Source: Prevotella sp. BV3P1 (GTDB taxonomy: Bacteria > Bacteroidota > Bacteroidia > Bacteroidales > Bacteroidaceae). From it: a stretch of 64,000 nucleotides of DNA. Of this stretch, positions 34,560-45,133 are shown piece by piece (the first letter of the stretch is position 1; every line of letters starts with the position of its first letter). The stretch lies in contig NZ_AWXC01000048.1 in the NCBI RefSeq assembly GCF_000479005.1, positions 1 through 64,000 of the forward strand, in the 5' to 3' direction. A model generated the notes under the pieces. It ran no database searches. It was not told the origin of the DNA and worked only from the letters and a program-made list of their open reading frames with translations. Made by a program: the position numbers and the translations under genes.

Positions 34560-35270
34560 ATGAGAAAGGATAAAAACAAAATGAATGACTTTAGAAAATA
34601 TGCCACTCAACACTTGGGGATGAATGGCATGGTGCTTGATGACGTCATCAAGAGTCAAGCGCGATATCTTAACCCGTATATTTTGGAAGAACGTCAGCTG
34701 AATGTAACGCAGTTGGATGTGTTCTCGCGCCTGATGATGGATCGAATTATCTTCTTAGGAACGGAGATTGACGACTATACGGCCAACACTTTGCAAGCGC
34801 AGCTGTTGTACCTCGACAGCGCAGACAGTGGCAAGGACATCTCCATCTACATCAATAGTCCTGGCGGAAGCGTCACGGCAGGGTTGGGTATCTACGATAC
34901 CATGCAGTTTATCTCGTCAGACGTGGCAACCATCTGTACAGGCATGGCGGCTTCGATGGCTGCCGTGTTACTGGTAGCAGGACAGGAAGGAAAGCGTAGT
35001 GCCTTGACACACAGTAGGGTGATGATTCATCAGCCGCTCGGAGGCGTGCAGGGACAGGCTTCTGACATCGAGATTGAAGCCAAGGAGATTATCAAATTCA
35101 AGAAAGAATTGTTCACCATCATCGCCAATCACTCTCACACACCGTACGAGAAAGTCTACCGAGATTCGGACCGAAACTACTGGATGGACGCAGAGCAGGC
35201 GAAGGAATATGGAATGATTGACACGGTGCTGGTTAGGAAACAACAAAAAGGAGAAAATGCCGACGATTAA
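34560..35270 (+). CDS. clpP: ATP-dependent Clp protease proteolytic subunit
   Basis: 236 aa. Serine peptidase with Ser132 (GMAASMAA), His157 (MIHQPLGG) and Asp in [15 protein letters not shown]. It forms a barrel of two heptamers that degrades proteins fed by ClpX. ATG 34581 would remove seven residues and is an alternative start. ClpX starts inside its 3' end (14-bp overlap), so the two are made together. Confidence 0.95.
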   Translation: MRKDKNKMNDFRKYATQHLGMNGMVLDDVIKSQARYLNPYILEERQLNVTQLDVFSRLMMDRIIFLGTEIDDYTANTLQAQLLYLDSADSGKDISIYINSPGGSVTAGLGIYDTMQFISSDVATICTGMAASMAAVLLVAGQEGKRSALTHSRVMIHQPLGGVQGQASDIEIEAKEIIKFKKELFTIIANHSHTPYEKVYRDSDRNYWMDAEQAKEYGMIDTVLVRKQQKGENADD

Positions 35271-36504
35271 GAAAAAGTGTAGTTTTTGCGGAAGAAGCGA
35301 GCAAGAAGTACGACTGCTCATCACGGGAGCTGACGGATTTATCTGCGAGGATTGCGTTCAGCAGGCTTACCAGATAGCCGTGGCTTCTGGAGCACTGGAT
35401 GAAGAAGTGGAACAGCACGCCAGTGACCAGCCCTTCAAACTCAAGAAAGTTCCCAAACCACAGGATATCAAGGCTTATCTCGATGAGTACATCATTGGGC
35501 AGGATGACGCCAAACGATATCTGTCGGTGGCAGTGTACAACCATTACAAGCGGTTGCAGCAGCCCAAAAATGATGACGGTGTGGAGATTGAGAAGAGCAA
35601 CATTATCATGGTAGGCTCAACGGGAACGGGTAAGACGTTGCTTGCCAAGACCATTGCTCGACTGCTCGATGTGCCTTTCACCATCGTTGATGCAACGGTG
35701 TTTACCGAGGCTGGATATGTGGGTGAGGATGTAGAAAGCATCTTGTCGCGCCTGTTGCAGGTGGCCGATTATGACGTGCCGGCAGCCGAGCGGGGCATCG
35801 TTTTCATTGACGAGATTGACAAGATTGCCCGCAAGAGCGATAATCCATCCATCACACGCGATGTGAGTGGCGAGGGCGTGCAGCAGGGACTTTTGAAATT
35901 GTTGGAGGGTACCATGGTGAATGTGCCGCCAAAAGGCGGTCGCAAGCATCCCGACCAAGACTATATCCATGTGGACACGAAGAACATCCTGTTTATCTGC
36001 GGCGGTGCTTTCGATGGCATCGAGCGTAAGATAGCGCAGCGACTCAACACGCATGTGGTGGGTTACAACTCGGTGCAGAACGTGCGGAACATCAACAAGG
36101 GCGACCTGATGCAATATATCTTGCCGCAAGATTTGAAATCGTTCGGACTGATTCCCGAGATTATTGGCCGTCTGCCTGTGCTCACCTATCTGAATCCTTT
36201 GGACAGAGAGGCGTTGCGCAAAATCTTGGTAGAACCCAAAAATTCGATTGTTAAACAATATATCAAGCTGTTTGAGATGGACGGAATCAAGTTGACGTTC
36301 GCCGAAGATGCGCTCGATTACATGGTTGACAAGGCTGTTGAGTATAAATTAGGTGCGCGTGGTTTGCGCTCTATCGTGGAGTCGGTGATGATGGATGCCA
36401 TGTTCGAAATCCCCTCCAAGCATGTCAAGAGCTTCAAAGTGACGCTCAAATACACCCAGGAGCAGCTCGACAAGGCTCATCTACAGAAATTGGAATCGGC
36501 TTAA
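35257..36504 (+). CDS. clpX: ClpX, ATP-binding unfoldase of ClpXP
   Basis: 415 aa from ATG 35257. An N-terminal zinc-binding domain ([20 protein letters not shown]...CEDC) recognises adaptors and substrates. The AAA+ domain has [22 protein letters not shown] and sensor motifs, and [11 protein letters not shown] near the end. An AAAGGAG-type purine run lies 7 nt before the start. It unfolds substrates and threads them into ClpP. Confidence 0.96.
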   Translation: MPTIKKKCSFCGRSEQEVRLLITGADGFICEDCVQQAYQIAVASGALDEEVEQHASDQPFKLKKVPKPQDIKAYLDEYIIGQDDAKRYLSVAVYNHYKRLQQPKNDDGVEIEKSNIIMVGSTGTGKTLLAKTIARLLDVPFTIVDATVFTEAGYVGEDVESILSRLLQVADYDVPAAERGIVFIDEIDKIARKSDNPSITRDVSGEGVQQGLLKLLEGTMVNVPPKGGRKHPDQDYIHVDTKNILFICGGAFDGIERKIAQRLNTHVVGYNSVQNVRNINKGDLMQYILPQDLKSFGLIPEIIGRLPVLTYLNPLDREALRKILVEPKNSIVKQYIKLFEMDGIKLTFAEDALDYMVDKAVEYKLGARGLRSIVESVMMDAMFEIPSKHVKSFKVTLKYTQEQLDKAHLQKLESA

Positions 36505-36548
36505 ACAGCCGCACAATGAAACACAATAGCGATAATCTAAGTCGGATT

Positions 36549-36581
36549 GTTCGGCGGGGAAGGACCTGATCCCCGCCGAAC
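36549..36581. repeat. 12-bp GC-rich hairpin between clpX and recQ
   Basis: GTTCGGCGGGGA and TCCCCGCCGAAC pair perfectly around a 9-nt loop. No T-run follows on either side, so it may be a mobile palindrome or a weak terminator. Confidence 0.6.
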
Positions 36582-36603
36582 ACATCGGCACTAATGAAAC
36601 ACT

Positions 36604-38781
36604 ATGGCGAAAAAAGTTAATCTTACAGAGAAGTTAAAACTCTACTTTGGCTTTGATTCTTTCAAAGGCGAACAGGAAGCTATCATCAATCACCTTTTGG
36701 CAGGTAACAGTGCGTTTGTATTGATGCCAACAGGAGGAGGGAAAAGTTTATGCTATCAACTGCCCTCCTTGCTCATGGAGGGTACCGCCATTGTCATCTC
36801 TCCCCTCATCGCCTTGATGAAAAATCAGGTAGATGTCATCAATGGCATCAGTGAGGAAGAAGGCGTAGCCCATTTCCTTAACTCGTCTTTAAACAAGGCT
36901 GCCATCCAACAGGTCATGGACGATGTCCGCTCGGGGCGTACCAAGTTGTTGTATGTAGCTCCAGAGTCTTTAAATAAGGAAGAAAACATTGAGTTCTTAA
37001 AGACCGTCAAAATCTCTTTTTATGCCATCGATGAGGCGCATTGCATTTCAGAGTGGGGACACGATTTCAGACCGGAATATAGAAACATCCGACCCACCAT
37101 CAACAAGATAGGCGATGCCCCTGTAATCGCTTTGACGGCAACCGCCACCGATAAGGTGCGCACAGACATCAAGCGTAGCTTAGGAATTGCGGATGCTCGC
37201 GAGTTTAAAAGCTCGTTCAACCGTCCCAATCTGTACTACGAGGTACGCCAAAAAGCCTCGGATATCGACCGTCAAATCATCATGTTCATTCGTCAGCATG
37301 AGGGCAAGAGTGGCATCATTTATTGCCTGTCGCGCAAAAAAGTGGAAGAATTGTCTGAGGTTTTGAAAGCGAATAACATCAAGGCGGCTCCGTATCATGC
37401 AGGTTTGGACAGCGCCACCCGCTCACAAACGCAAGACGACTTCTTGATGGAGCGCATCGATGTCATCGTGGCCACCATCGCTTTTGGCATGGGTATCGAC
37501 AAGCCCGACGTGCGCTTTGTCATCCACTACGACATCCCGAAAAGTCTGGAGGGATACTATCAGGAGACAGGACGTGCCGGTCGAGATGGCGGTGAGGGCA
37601 TCTGTGTGGCTTTCTACGCACGAAAAGACCTCAAAAAGTTGGAGAAGTTCATGGAGGGAAAGCCCGTGGCAGAGCAAGACATCGGCCGCCAACTGCTGCA
37701 AGAAACGGCGGCTTATGCCGAGTCTTCCGTGTGCCGACGCAAGATGTTGCTACACTATTTCGGGGAAGAATATCGGCAGGACAACTGCCACAACTGCGAC
37801 AACTGTCTGCATCCCAAAGAGCGGCGCGAGGGCAAGGACGCCCTGCTCATCATTCTCAAGGCCATTGTAGCACTCAAAGAAGAGTTCCGTCAGGGTTATG
37901 TCGTTGATTTTGTCATGGGCAAAACCACAGAAGACATCACCTCGCACAAGCACGATGAGCTGGAAGAGTTTGGCTCCGGCGAGGACGAAGACCCCAAGAT
38001 GTGGAATCCCGTCATTCGCCAAGCACTCATCGCGGGATACATCGAAAAGGAAGTGGAGAACTATGGGGTGCTCAAAGTGACGGCAGCCGGCAAGAAATTC
38101 ATCAAAAAGCCCGTGTCGTTCATGGTCGCACTGGATACCGAGTTCAGCGATTACGATGAGGTCGAGGCACCAAAGGGCGGAACCGGCGTACTCGATCCGG
38201 CGCTCTTCAGTATGCTGAAAAATCTGAGAAAGCAAATGTCGGCCAAGCTGAACCTGCCAAAATACGTCATTTTCCAGGATGCCTCGTTGGAGCAGATGGC
38301 TACCGATTACCCCATTACTTTGGAGGAATTGCAACAGATTCAAGGCGTGGGAGCCGGAAAGGCCAAGCGATATGGCCCTAAATTCGTCGAGCTGATCAAG
38401 GCGCATTGTGAAGAGAATCACATAGAACGACCCGAAGAGATGCGTGTACGAACGGTAGCTAAAAATAGCATGACCAAGATCAAAATCATTCAGAGCATTG
38501 ATCTGCAGGTGGCACTCGATGACATCGCCAATGCCTTGGGACTTGACTTCGACGAACTGCTCGACGAGCTGGAAGCCATTGTATACAGCGGAACCAAAAT
38601 CAACATCGACTATTTTGTGGAAGATGTGATGGATGAAGAGCATGTGGACGAAATCTACGACTACTTCTTGGATAGCGAGTCGGATGGTTTGAAACTGGCC
38701 ATGGAAGAGTTGGGCGACATATATACCAAGGAGGAGTTGCGCTTGGTGCGCCTCAAATTCATTTCTGATTTAGCCAATTAA
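36604..38781 (+). CDS. recQ: RecQ-family ATP-dependent DNA helicase
   Basis: 725 aa. Helicase core with Walker A MPTGGGKSLCYQLP and the DEAH box FYAIDEAHCISEWGHDFRP. Motif VI is ETGRAGRDG. A zinc-binding RQC region follows (CRRKMLLHYFGEEYRQDNCHNCDNC), and an HRDC domain lies near the C-terminus (LEQMATDYPITLEELQQIQGVG). The tail of about 110 aa after HRDC is acidic and typical of Bacteroidota RecQ. It acts in recombination and fork repair. Confidence 0.94.
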   Translation: MAKKVNLTEKLKLYFGFDSFKGEQEAIINHLLAGNSAFVLMPTGGGKSLCYQLPSLLMEGTAIVISPLIALMKNQVDVINGISEEEGVAHFLNSSLNKAAIQQVMDDVRSGRTKLLYVAPESLNKEENIEFLKTVKISFYAIDEAHCISEWGHDFRPEYRNIRPTINKIGDAPVIALTATATDKVRTDIKRSLGIADAREFKSSFNRPNLYYEVRQKASDIDRQIIMFIRQHEGKSGIIYCLSRKKVEELSEVLKANNIKAAPYHAGLDSATRSQTQDDFLMERIDVIVATIAFGMGIDKPDVRFVIHYDIPKSLEGYYQETGRAGRDGGEGICVAFYARKDLKKLEKFMEGKPVAEQDIGRQLLQETAAYAESSVCRRKMLLHYFGEEYRQDNCHNCDNCLHPKERREGKDALLIILKAIVALKEEFRQGYVVDFVMGKTTEDITSHKHDELEEFGSGEDEDPKMWNPVIRQALIAGYIEKEVENYGVLKVTAAGKKFIKKPVSFMVALDTEFSDYDEVEAPKGGTGVLDPALFSMLKNLRKQMSAKLNLPKYVIFQDASLEQMATDYPITLEELQQIQGVGAGKAKRYGPKFVELIKAHCEENHIERPEEMRVRTVAKNSMTKIKIIQSIDLQVALDDIANALGLDFDELLDELEAIVYSGTKINIDYFVEDVMDEEHVDEIYDYFLDSESDGLKLAMEELGDIYTKEELRLVRLKFISDLAN

Positions 38782-39062
38782 CACTCTTTCAATCTCCCGT
38801 ACACTTTTTGTTATTGTTTGTAAGTAATCAAGGCGTTTCACTTCGTGAACAGAGAAAAAGTGAAACGCAAGATGGGAGAAATGAGGAAAATAACGATGGA
38901 GGGGCGGTATTCCCACTATTCCTGAAATGATAGGGAGGGTGAGCATGCCGCCCCTTCATGGTATATAGCTGCTCATCGCAGATGCCTTTTTCCCTTCGTG
39001 CATCCGCAACGTTCGGTTGCGCTAATTCGAGTCGGTTTTTTAATCGAATGATGATAGATTTG
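38782..39062. other. Intergenic region after recQ
   Basis: No gene supported. An inverted repeat GCGTTTCACTT / AAGTGAAACGC (about 38831-38871) could terminate recQ, but no T-run follows. Confidence 0.4.
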
Positions 39063-39099
39063 AAAAGCATGGAGTTTGATGGCTAAACTCCATGCTTTT
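39063..39099. terminator. Strong bidirectional terminator-like hairpin
   Basis: A 15-bp perfect stem (39063-39077 with 39085-39099) ending in AAAA/TTTT with a 7-nt loop. A third copy of the arm (AAACTCCATGCT) lies at 39129-39140. Confidence 0.7.
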
Positions 39100-39292
39100 G
39101 GCACCTAAAGTCAATGGGTTTAAGCACCAAACTCCATGCTCTTTTCTACGAACCATGTAACATGATGAATACACCATGTAAATAATGCTTTTGTCATGCC
39201 CGAAATTAAAGCGTCACAAACAAAACCCTCGTGCTCGTATTCGGTAAGCATTTAGTGAAGATGTAGAGATAGAATGGAGCGATGGAACAAGC

Positions 39293-39321
39293 AAAAAGGC
39301 ACGTCAAATCAGTGCCTTTTT
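39293..39321 (-). terminator. Terminator of the esterase gene
   Basis: AAAAAGGCAC (39293-39302) pairs with GTGCCTTTTT (39312-39321). It is 50 nt after the minus-strand esterase stop codon and works in either direction. Confidence 0.8.
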
Positions 39322-39370
39322 GCCTTTTTAAAAGATGTTGAGAAAGCGGTTGTTGCCGCCTTTTAAACCG

Positions 39371-40219
39371 TTAATTTCTAAACCCAATCGATACAAATGG
39401 AAGGGCAAGTCTTAATGAGCTGTGCCAATATTCCCAGTTGTGAACACCATTGCGAATGCGAAGTTCGCTTTTGAGGCCTGCTTTGCTGCAAAGCTGGTGA
39501 AGGTTAAAAGAGTCTCCTACATCAGGATCGTCATCTCCGCAATCGAAGAACCAGCGTACTGTGCGCAGCTGCTGCTTTGTTGCTTCATTTGCATTCAACA
39601 TGAAATCAATTGCAGAGTGGTCACGAACCGATTTGCAGACATAGTATAACTTGTCCTTTCCATGCGGGGCAACTTCTGGTTCTTTGGTGTCCAGCCAAGC
39701 ACTCATGGCAAAAGACGATGAGAAAAGCTCGGGATGATGCTGGCAGTACACGGTGCTGGCACCTCCACCCATCGAAAGTCCCATAACGGCCCGGTGCGCT
39801 TTGTCGGTATAGGTATGATACTTTTTCTCTACGGTAGGCATCAGTTCGGTAAAAAAGAACGTTTCATAGTTCCATCCAGGCATGTTATAGTAGCCATTCC
39901 AATGATTTCTTGCATCAGGATGTCCTGCGTTGGGCATAATAATAACCATGGGTACAGCCTCTTGGGCTTTAATCAATTCATCTGCAACCTCTCTCATGTT
40001 TGCTTTCATAGCCCAGTCTTTATATGTGCCATACAGACCATGCAGCAAGTAGGCAATGGGATACTTTTGTGATGCTGGCTCATACCCTGTGGGCAGATAG
40101 ACATTGTATTTAATCGTACTATTCAGCACCTTACTGTGTATGCTGTCGGTAATTACTTTACCAGCCCATGATGGTGCACTCATCCAAAAGATAAAAAATA
40201 ATAAAAATAACTTTTTCAT
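39371..40219 (-). CDS. Secreted CE1/esterase-D-like alpha/beta hydrolase
   Basis: 282 aa from ATG 40219. Signal peptide MKKLFLLFFIFWMSAPSWA. The fold's core is visible: YPIAYLLHGLYGTYKDW (oxyanion region), nucleophile Ser in GLSMGGGAS, Asp in FDCGDDDPDVGDS and His in NGVHNWEYWHSSL. This fits the esterase D / feruloyl-esterase (CE1) group, so it may remove acyl groups from glycans in the periplasm. The frame is open 13 codons further upstream, but the signal peptide fixes the start. It is alone on the minus strand. Confidence 0.87.
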   Translation of the reverse strand: MKKLFLLFFIFWMSAPSWAGKVITDSIHSKVLNSTIKYNVYLPTGYEPASQKYPIAYLLHGLYGTYKDWAMKANMREVADELIKAQEAVPMVIIMPNAGHPDARNHWNGYYNMPGWNYETFFFTELMPTVEKKYHTYTDKAHRAVMGLSMGGGASTVYCQHHPELFSSSFAMSAWLDTKEPEVAPHGKDKLYYVCKSVRDHSAIDFMLNANEATKQQLRTVRWFFDCGDDDPDVGDSFNLHQLCSKAGLKSELRIRNGVHNWEYWHSSLRLALPFVSIGFRN

Positions 40220-40305
40220 TGTTATATTGTTTAAAATAGTAATTTCTGGCAGAATCAATTGGTTGCGGGCAAATGCAAAGGTTGTCAGTAGCTATTGATG
40301 CCATG

Positions 40306-40313
40306 CAAAGGTA
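40306..40313 (-). promoter_or_regulatory. -7 promoter element of the esterase gene
   Basis: TACCTTTG on the minus strand, about 85 nt before ATG 40219. Confidence 0.55.
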
Positions 40314-40641
40314 TACATTTTTTCCTTTTCCAGATAGGAAGGATTGATAAAAATAGCGAGTTTATGGTTTTTTCTCGCTGCGTTTACTTACAGTGATTCT
40401 GTTGCGGTGGGAGCAGGGGGATGGCTATGGATATTCATTACAGCCAGAATCTTTGCAAACCCCACAATTGGACGAGAAGAAATTAAGTGTAAGTGCAAAC
40501 AAATACAATTCAAAAAACAAGTAAAGCCTGGTGTCCTAACAAGTTGCTGTGTGTTTTTGATGTGGCAGCGATCGTCGCGTTAATTTCAATTAAATGACAT
40601 AGAAAAACGGGAAAAGTGCGGCAGATGTGGATTTTTATTGC
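40314..40641. other. Intergenic region between the esterase and guaB
   Basis: No gene supported; short open frames here lack any family likeness. It carries divergent promoters at its two ends. Confidence 0.4.
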
Positions 40642-40649
40642 TAAATTTG
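40642..40649 (+). promoter_or_regulatory. -7 promoter element of guaB
   Basis: TAAATTTG, 33 nt before the guaB start codon. It may drive the whole guaB-to-mutL gene series. Confidence 0.65.
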
Positions 40650-40667
40650 CACGCAATAAATTTTTAA

Positions 40668-42167
<1,500 letters not shown>

Positions 42168-42212
42168 ACGATTTGGCGGGAGTTCCCGGTGAAGACAGAT
42201 TAGCATCGAGAC

Positions 42213-43643
42213 ATGAGAAAAATGAAAAAGCTTTTAACGATCATGCTCTGCTGTAGCAGCATGGCTCTGGCACAGCAGACCGATCCTGTCGTGATGACCA
42301 TCAACGGTCAGCCCATCACGCGTTCGGAATTTGAATATTCTTATAACAAGAACAATGCGGAAGGCGTAATCGACAAGAAGACCGTTGACGAATATGTGGA
42401 CTTGTTCATCAACTACAAGTTGAAGGTGATGGCCGCCCAAACTGCCAAAATGGATACGGCTCGCTCGTTCAAGACCGAGTTTGCTACCTATCGTGACCAG
42501 CAAATCAGGCCAGCCATGATTACGGATGCCGACGTAGAGCAGCGCGCTCGTGAGATTTACAGAGAAGCCCAGCAGCGTGTTGACGGTGTGGGCGGACTGG
42601 TAAAACCGGCACACATTTTGTTTGGTATTCGCCAGACCGATGGTGAGGACAAGAAGAACCAGGCGAAGCAGCGAGCTGATTCGGTTTACAATGCCCTGTT
42701 GAAGGGTGCCGACTTTGCCACGCTTGCCAAGCGTCTGTCTGACGACAAGGGCTCGGCTGAGCAGGGTGGCGAACTGCCATGGATAGAGAAAGGGCAGACG
42801 CTGAAAGAGTTTGAAGACATGGCTTTCTCCCTACGCAAGGGTGAGCTTAGCAAACCTTTTCTCTCTCCCGCCGGCTATCACATTGTGTTGATGAAAGACA
42901 AAGGCAAATTCTTCCCATACGATTCGTTGCGAACCAGCATTTTGCGGTTCATCGAGCAGCGGGGCATTCGCGAGCAAATCATCTCGCAAAAGATAGAAAC
43001 CTTAGCCAAGGCTGCCGGACCTAACGTGACTGCGGACGAGGTGCTGGCCAAGAAGTGCGCTGAAATGGTGGCGAAAGATTCAAACTTGAAATATCTCATT
43101 CAGGAGTATCACGATGGCCTTTTGCTCTTTGAAATCAGCAGTAAAGAAGTTTGGGCCAAGGCGCAGAGCGATGAAAGGGGCCAGGCTGACTATTTTAAGA
43201 AAAACAAGAAAAAGTATAAGTGGGAGCAACCCAGATTCAAAGGCATCGCCTACTATACAAAAGATAAAAAAGATGTAAAGGCTGTGCGGAAGGTAGTGAA
43301 ACAACTGCCGTTTGACCAATGGACGGAAAAACTGCGCAGCACATTCAATAACGACAGCATCTTGCGCGTTAAGGTAGAGAAGGGTATCTTCAAGGCAGGT
43401 GACAATTCGCTGGTAGACAGGAATGTCTTTGGGAAGAAAGTGCCGCTGAAGCCCGAGAAAAATTTTCCTTACGCCGCCACCTACGGCAGAAGACTGAAGG
43501 CCCCGAAGGACTATCGGGACGTAAAAGCACAAGTGGTCGCTGACTATCAAGATGAACTGGAGAAGCAATGGGTGGAGAGGCTTCGTAAACAATATGCCGT
43601 GACCGTGAACCGCAGCGTGCTCGCCACGGTGAACAAGCATTGA
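42213..43643 (+). CDS. Periplasmic parvulin-type peptidyl-prolyl isomerase (SurA/PpiC-like)
   Basis: 476 aa. Signal peptide (MKKLLTIMLCCSSMALAQ). A SurA-N-like helical part (VVMTINGQPITRSEFEYSYNK, VDLFINYKLKVMAA) is followed by a rotamase domain (PAHILFGIRQT...FATLAKRLSDDKGSAEQGGELPW...GYHIVLM). A C-terminal region of about 200 residues has lost clear rotamase motifs. It probably helps outer-membrane proteins to fold. The gene and the next form a tandem pair of SurA-like proteins. Confidence 0.88.
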   Translation: MRKMKKLLTIMLCCSSMALAQQTDPVVMTINGQPITRSEFEYSYNKNNAEGVIDKKTVDEYVDLFINYKLKVMAAQTAKMDTARSFKTEFATYRDQQIRPAMITDADVEQRAREIYREAQQRVDGVGGLVKPAHILFGIRQTDGEDKKNQAKQRADSVYNALLKGADFATLAKRLSDDKGSAEQGGELPWIEKGQTLKEFEDMAFSLRKGELSKPFLSPAGYHIVLMKDKGKFFPYDSLRTSILRFIEQRGIREQIISQKIETLAKAAGPNVTADEVLAKKCAEMVAKDSNLKYLIQEYHDGLLLFEISSKEVWAKAQSDERGQADYFKKNKKKYKWEQPRFKGIAYYTKDKKDVKAVRKVVKQLPFDQWTEKLRSTFNNDSILRVKVEKGIFKAGDNSLVDRNVFGKKVPLKPEKNFPYAATYGRRLKAPKDYRDVKAQVVADYQDELEKQWVERLRKQYAVTVNRSVLATVNKH

Positions 43644-43678
43644 GGTTCGGCGGTGCGTAAACAGACAAAACAAGAAAC

Positions 43679-45133
43679 ATGAATAAGACTTTTAACGTGG
43701 GCTGTGCCCTTCTGGCACTCACGGTCGTGCTGGGAATCAGTGCCCGGCCGCATGGCTCTGCTGCCGTTCATCCTGTGGCCGACTCTACGAATGTGGAGCG
43801 GCGTGCCCCTGAATCGAGTGTCATTGACGAGGTGATTTGGGTGGTTGGTGATGAACCCATCTTGAAGTCGGATGTGGAGATGTCGCGGTTGCAGGCTGAG
43901 GCCGAGGGCGTAAAGTTCAAGGGGAATCCCGACTTCGCCATACCGGAGCAGATCGCCGTTCAGAAACTGTTCCTGCATCAGGCTGAATTGGACTCTGTCA
44001 AGGTGCAGGAATCACAGGTGTCCGCAGGCATTGAACGGCAAATCAATCGTTGGATAGAGATGGCAGGCGGTTCGGTGGAGCGGCTGGAACAGTATCGCGG
44101 GCAATCCATTGCGCAGATGCGGGCACAGTTGCGCGATGATTTCCGCAATAATTTGCTCGTGCAGCGCATGCAGGAAAAATTAGTGGAGGATGTGAAAGTG
44201 ACTCCCTCTGACGTGCGTGCCTATTTCAAGAACCTGCCTGAAGACAGTATCCCCTTTGTGCCAACAGAGGTGGAAGTAGAGATTATCACCCGTACGCCAC
44301 GAATCTTACCTGAGGAAATCAATCGGGTGAAGGACGAATTGCGTAACTATACCGAGCGTGTAACCAAGGGTGAAACCACCTTTGCCACGTTGGCTCGTCT
44401 TTATTCAGAAGACCCAGGTTCTGCTCGCCAGGGAGGTGAAATGGATTACACAGGGCGTGGCATGCTCGACCCGGCATTCGCCAACGTGGCCTTCAACCTG
44501 ACGGATCCGAAAAAGATTTCAAAGATTGTAGAGACGGAGTTTGGTTTTCACATCATTCAGCTGGTTGACAAGCGTGGTGATAAAATCAAGGTTCGCCACA
44601 TCTTAATCAAGCCGAAGGTTACCGATGAAGAGGTGAACAAAACGCTAACGCGACTTGACTCCATTGCAACGCAGCTCCGCAAAGACAGCTTTTATATAAA
44701 AGGTGAGAAATTGTCTTTTGGTGACGTAGCAACCTTCATTTCGGATGACAAAGACACCCGTAACAACAGAGGGTTGATGGCTTTTGTGGATCCGATGACC
44801 GGAAGTCTGTCTTCAAGATTCCAGATGAAAGATCTGCCTACGGAAGTGGCTCGAGTAGTGGAAGGTATGAAGGTGGGCGATGTGTCTAAGCCTTTTAGAA
44901 TGATTAACAAGCGCGGCAAGACCGTTTGCGCCTTTGTCCGACTGCGCAATCGTATCGATGGACACCGTGCCACGATAACGGAAGACTATCAGGTAATGCA
45001 GAACATCGTGTTGGCCAAGGAGCGACAAGACTTTATCCACAATTGGGTGGTCAATAAGATTAAGAAAACGTATGTGCGGATGAAAGACCGCTACAAGTCG
45101 GGTGAATACGAATACGAAGGTTGGGTTAGATGA
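43679..45133 (+). CDS. surA: SurA-like periplasmic chaperone / peptidyl-prolyl isomerase
   Basis: 484 aa. Signal peptide, then the SurA N-terminal motif VIDEVIWVVGDEPILKSDVEMS. A complete rotamase domain follows (FATLARLYSEDPGSARQGGEMDYTGRGML, ETEFGFHIIQLVDKRGDKIKVRHILIKPK), then a second weaker one (about 290-400). It escorts unfolded outer-membrane proteins. The next gene's ATG overlaps its stop (ATGA), which ties it to the OstA-like gene. Confidence 0.88.
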   Translation: MNKTFNVGCALLALTVVLGISARPHGSAAVHPVADSTNVERRAPESSVIDEVIWVVGDEPILKSDVEMSRLQAEAEGVKFKGNPDFAIPEQIAVQKLFLHQAELDSVKVQESQVSAGIERQINRWIEMAGGSVERLEQYRGQSIAQMRAQLRDDFRNNLLVQRMQEKLVEDVKVTPSDVRAYFKNLPEDSIPFVPTEVEVEIITRTPRILPEEINRVKDELRNYTERVTKGETTFATLARLYSEDPGSARQGGEMDYTGRGMLDPAFANVAFNLTDPKKISKIVETEFGFHIIQLVDKRGDKIKVRHILIKPKVTDEEVNKTLTRLDSIATQLRKDSFYIKGEKLSFGDVATFISDDKDTRNNRGLMAFVDPMTGSLSSRFQMKDLPTEVARVVEGMKVGDVSKPFRMINKRGKTVCAFVRLRNRIDGHRATITEDYQVMQNIVLAKERQDFIHNWVVNKIKKTYVRMKDRYKSGEYEYEGWVR

